From Xanthomonas arboricola pv. populi (lineage in GTDB: Bacteria; Pseudomonadota; Gammaproteobacteria; Xanthomonadales; Xanthomonadaceae), in contig NZ_MDEB01000001.1 in the NCBI RefSeq assembly GCF_002939945.1, forward strand, positions 1,263,816 to 1,327,815: a DNA stretch of 64,000 nucleotides, written 5' to 3'. Positions 61,536-64,000 of the stretch are shown here, piece after piece. The notes under the pieces were generated by a model, which saw nothing but the letters and a program-made list of their open reading frames with translations, had not been told where the DNA came from and ran no database searches. The position numbers were made by a program, and so were the translations under genes. Within the stretch, counting starts at the first letter, position 1; each line of letters opens with the position of its first letter.

Positions 61536-62498
61536 TTACTTCACTTGCGTAACCTGCGAGCTATATGGGAGCGAATTAATGTAACGTTCCAAAAGTGCCA
61601 GATCTGGATCGCCTTGTGGCGTCACAGGCAATTTAATCACAGATTCGCGCATCCGCTCAAGATGCCATTTTCGGCCATAGTTAAACCTGTATTTTTCACG
61701 ACGAATAATAGCGCAAATGAATAGAGCAGCAGCGGCTGTGAGATTGAATCCTTTTGGATAAAGAACATTTACGTCGTCGGTTGCCCAAAATGATTCTGGC
61801 TGATAGAAGGCTTCTGCCACTGAACCATTGTAGCTGACGCTTATCGTACCGCCAGAGTGTATAGGCCGCTGACCAATCCTTGCTGTAACGCCATTGAGAT
61901 AATCAGAAGCGCCAACATAAGGAACAGACCCAGAAATCATGTTGGCTTTGGTCAATCTCTGGCCTTTGCGAACATGAAACAAGTCACTTATACGAAATAC
62001 ACCCCATGCCTCAGTAGCCGGTAGCTTTACAGATATGGTACCGGCGGGGGCATCTGCACCACGGTACATGTTTGTGCCAGCATCCTTCACCCACTCAGGT
62101 ATTTTATCCGGCAAGAATAGATTTTTAAGTGTTCGATTTGCTTGCCTGCCAAATCCGAATCGAAACCGATTGGCCGTGATACAGGCCGCCCACCACAGTT
62201 TCTCCTGTTCAGCCATAGGCTGTTTTGGCCTTAAAACCATGACATGAAAGCCACTGTAGTAGGGAGAAGGCTGCAAGAATGCGACGCCCGCTCCTCCTTG
62301 ACCATTCAGAGCGACGGTTAGAGTTCCCGCAGGTGCAGGCGAGAGGCCAACAATCGGCCGCACCCTTGCGGTAACTCCATTATTCCGAGCAGCACGTCCC
62401 ACGAAATTTACAGCGTCGCTCTCAGATGACGTCGTCAACCGATTGAGCTCTAGACTATGGCCGTATTCTAGAAAAAAGAGCTGACTAATTTTCGGCAC
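61536..62498 (-). CDS. hsdS: Type I-like restriction-modification specificity subunit (HsdS)
   Basis: 320 residues. Two target-recognition halves are visible: the first (about 15-160) ends in RFRFGFGRQANRTLKNLFLP and the second (about 175-310) begins EAWGVFRISDLFHVRKGQRL and ends KYRFNYGRKWHLERMRESVIKLP, the typical end of a TRD followed by a helix. This determines the DNA sequence recognised by the complex. It is shorter than classical HsdS (~400-450) and closer to S subunits of BcgI-like systems. GTG 62498 with GGAGG upstream overlaps the end of hsdM by 14 bases. AT-rich relative to the backbone. Confidence 0.82.
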   Translation of the reverse strand: MPKISQLFFLEYGHSLELNRLTTSSESDAVNFVGRAARNNGVTARVRPIVGLSPAPAGTLTVALNGQGGAGVAFLQPSPYYSGFHVMVLRPKQPMAEQEKLWWAACITANRFRFGFGRQANRTLKNLFLPDKIPEWVKDAGTNMYRGADAPAGTISVKLPATEAWGVFRISDLFHVRKGQRLTKANMISGSVPYVGASDYLNGVTARIGQRPIHSGGTISVSYNGSVAEAFYQPESFWATDDVNVLYPKGFNLTAAAALFICAIIRREKYRFNYGRKWHLERMRESVIKLPVTPQGDPDLALLERYINSLPYSSQVTQVK

Positions 62499-64000
62499 TG
62501 CCGTCCTCCAGATCTGCAACACTGTCCTGCCCAAAAAGTCGGAACAGCGCATAGTTCCTGACAACACGCTCAAAGTCAGCTTGAGTGAGTTTGCTGTAAT
62601 CTGTTTCCATGTAAGCCTCAGCGCACCACTCATCGGCGGCAGTCACTGCATGCACCACACTCTCCCCAGGATGAACTTCACGATTGTGATACATCTCGAT
62701 CCACCTGTCCCGAATGTTAGACCATGTACCGTTCTGGTCGATCCTGCCTTTGTGTTTCGTCTTTATAAATCCATCGTCTCGCCAGTACCCAAACCACGTC
62801 TTCTTTTTCGACTTAGCATGCGGCTTACCTGAGACCCACACCATAATGCATGTAACAGTCCCTACCGGACTAAATAATTCCGGAGGCATCGACATAACTG
62901 CGTCAAGAGTGTGATGTCGCATTAGCTCTTCACGCACCGGATTTGGAGCGATAGCGCAGGACATCGGCACGATCGCGACTCCTATTGAGCCCATATCAAG
63001 GCATTCAAGCATTTGTTTAACGAAGTACAGCTCGTGGAGCTCAGCGTCGCTTTTAGATTGCGCATAAGGAGGATTAAGCATCCCAACGTTAGGCTTCATC
63101 CGCTTCACAGACTTAGTTATGGCATCATCGAAACAACTTGCTTGATGTAAATTAGCCTTCCCATCCCCCCTAAGAATCATGTTTGATGCTGCCAACGCAA
63201 ACATCTTCGGGCTGTTCTCGATTCCGATAAGGCGATTCTGCTTGATGTCCTTACGCTGTTTTTCAGTAACTGCCTTCTTGAGCATGTGCTGCATCGCGGA
63301 GATTAGAAAACCGCCAGTGCCAGCACAGATATCTAATACTCTGGATTCGGGACCGACATTGGCAATCAGCGAGAATAGCTCAGCTACATGGCGCGGAGTT
63401 AGAACAATCCCTAATGCTTTTTTATCACCCGCAGTGTACTTAAGAAATTCACCGTAGAACTGACCAACAACATCAAAATCGTGATAGATATTGATGTATG
63501 GCCATACATTTTCGCAAATACGAGAGATAATTTCCTTGAAAACCCCATCCGGATACTCTTTAGCTGTTTTACTATCAGGTTTTCCTAGATTCGGGTGGAC
63601 GGCAATAGTCGAATACGGCTGAAGCATCGTATCCTTTTTTGCCTGAGGAATTTCTGCCTTAGCCAATTCTTTTTTAATAGCTCCCAGCCAGGCTTCTTGA
63701 ATATCTTCAGCAGGGAGTGAGCCGAACGTCTTCATAAAAGGAGCATTCATCAGCGCTATCAGCGTGCCACTTACAAGAAGTGGTTTGTCTTCCTCTGAAA
63801 CCTTCGCTTTCGTCCAAATAAGCTCATGCAGCTCCTTGGAGAAAGCGAGAAGATCTGAATGTCGTTTCTTTGCAACGTCGGGGTCAAACGATGCCAGTCT
63901 ATAATAATCCTCAAATGGCAGAATCGTTTCAACCACCATTCCTGCCTCATTAGGGAACCTCTGAACAAAGCACAGCAGATGCGCGACACTATTGCCACAG
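62485..64000 (-). CDS. hsdM: N6-adenine DNA methyltransferase, type I-like (HsdM), partial at window edge
   Basis: At least 505 residues; the frame is open through the right edge, so the N terminus is missing or starts at ATG 63939. Motif I is in VLDICAGTGGFLISA, and the amino-methylating motif IV reads MLNPPYAQ. The N-terminal helical region and the TPRHVAELFSLIA lead-in match HsdM/N6_Mtase proteins. It methylates adenine as part of a restriction-modification complex with HsdS. No restriction subunit is inside the window; it may lie to the right. GC content is well below that of the Xanthomonas backbone, a sign of transfer. Confidence 0.9.
   Translation of the reverse strand, partial: CGNSVAHLLCFVQRFPNEAGMVVETILPFEDYYRLASFDPDVAKKRHSDLLAFSKELHELIWTKAKVSEEDKPLLVSGTLIALMNAPFMKTFGSLPAEDIQEAWLGAIKKELAKAEIPQAKKDTMLQPYSTIAVHPNLGKPDSKTAKEYPDGVFKEIISRICENVWPYINIYHDFDVVGQFYGEFLKYTAGDKKALGIVLTPRHVAELFSLIANVGPESRVLDICAGTGGFLISAMQHMLKKAVTEKQRKDIKQNRLIGIENSPKMFALAASNMILRGDGKANLHQASCFDDAITKSVKRMKPNVGMLNPPYAQSKSDAELHELYFVKQMLECLDMGSIGVAIVPMSCAIAPNPVREELMRHHTLDAVMSMPPELFSPVGTVTCIMVWVSGKPHAKSKKKTWFGYWRDDGFIKTKHKGRIDQNGTWSNIRDRWIEMYHNREVHPGESVVHAVTAADEWCAEAYMETDYSKLTQADFERVVRNYALFRLFGQDSVADLEDGSAEN

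Noticed and set aside
1..64000. tRNA or rRNA genes
   Set aside because: No cloverleaf-like sequence with T-loop consensus or rRNA stretch was noticed on either strand; a covariance search was not possible here.

Overview
The window is chromosomal DNA of a plant-associated Xanthomonas. Most of it (about 1-57 kb) is GC-rich, densely coded and typical of the genus: a GH5-expansin fusion, PheC-type arogenate dehydratase, arabinanase, trehalase, XVIPCD-tagged type IV effectors and GTAGGAGCGC palindromes. The two lasso precursor cores (GGPLAGEEIGG... and GGPLAGEEMGG...) agree, from memory, with xanthomonins I and II of X. gardneri, so that lineage is the best guess. The last 2.5 kb is clearly AT-richer and looks imported.

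Layout. 0-40 kb is a mostly housekeeping backbone: M16 protease, GAF protein, Nei-like glycosylase, DUF72 protein, trehalase, endo-arabinanase, AIM24 protein, CorA transporter, amino-acid permease, GH5-like/expansin fusion, PheC, EamA transporter, methyltransferase, TPR-GGDEF diguanylate cyclase, DUF1615 lipoprotein, two convergent S9 peptidases, YiiX-like hydrolase, esterases, glutathionyl-hydroquinone reductase and an atypical SDR. Several strong hairpins end these genes. Three copies of a ~105-bp hairpin family with covarying arms and a REP pair lie between them.

40.2-50.4 kb is a complete proteobacterial lasso-peptide locus. A GntR-like regulator, two tandem precursors, the RRE-protease B and the Asn-synthetase-like cyclase C run on the plus strand. 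Facing them on the minus strand are an ECF sigma factor, a truncated FecR, a TonB-dependent receptor and an S9-type lasso isopeptidase. Hairpins after each precursor gene could set the precursor:enzyme ratio. No ABC exporter is present.

51-60.3 kb is an island of Xanthomonas type IV (X-T4SS) antibacterial effectors carrying the C-terminal XVIPCD secretion signal, each preceded by a periplasmic or lipoprotein immunity gene: a papain-like candidate, an HExxH metallopeptidase and a third of unknown activity. A fourth immunity gene is followed by an effector start cut off by an IS3-family element. Inside the island sits a two-gene SymE-like operon preceded by a terminator and by a structured RNA resembling phage C4 antisense RNA.

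60.3-64 kb holds the IS3 element and then a type I-like HsdM/HsdS pair on the minus strand; hsdM runs off the right edge.
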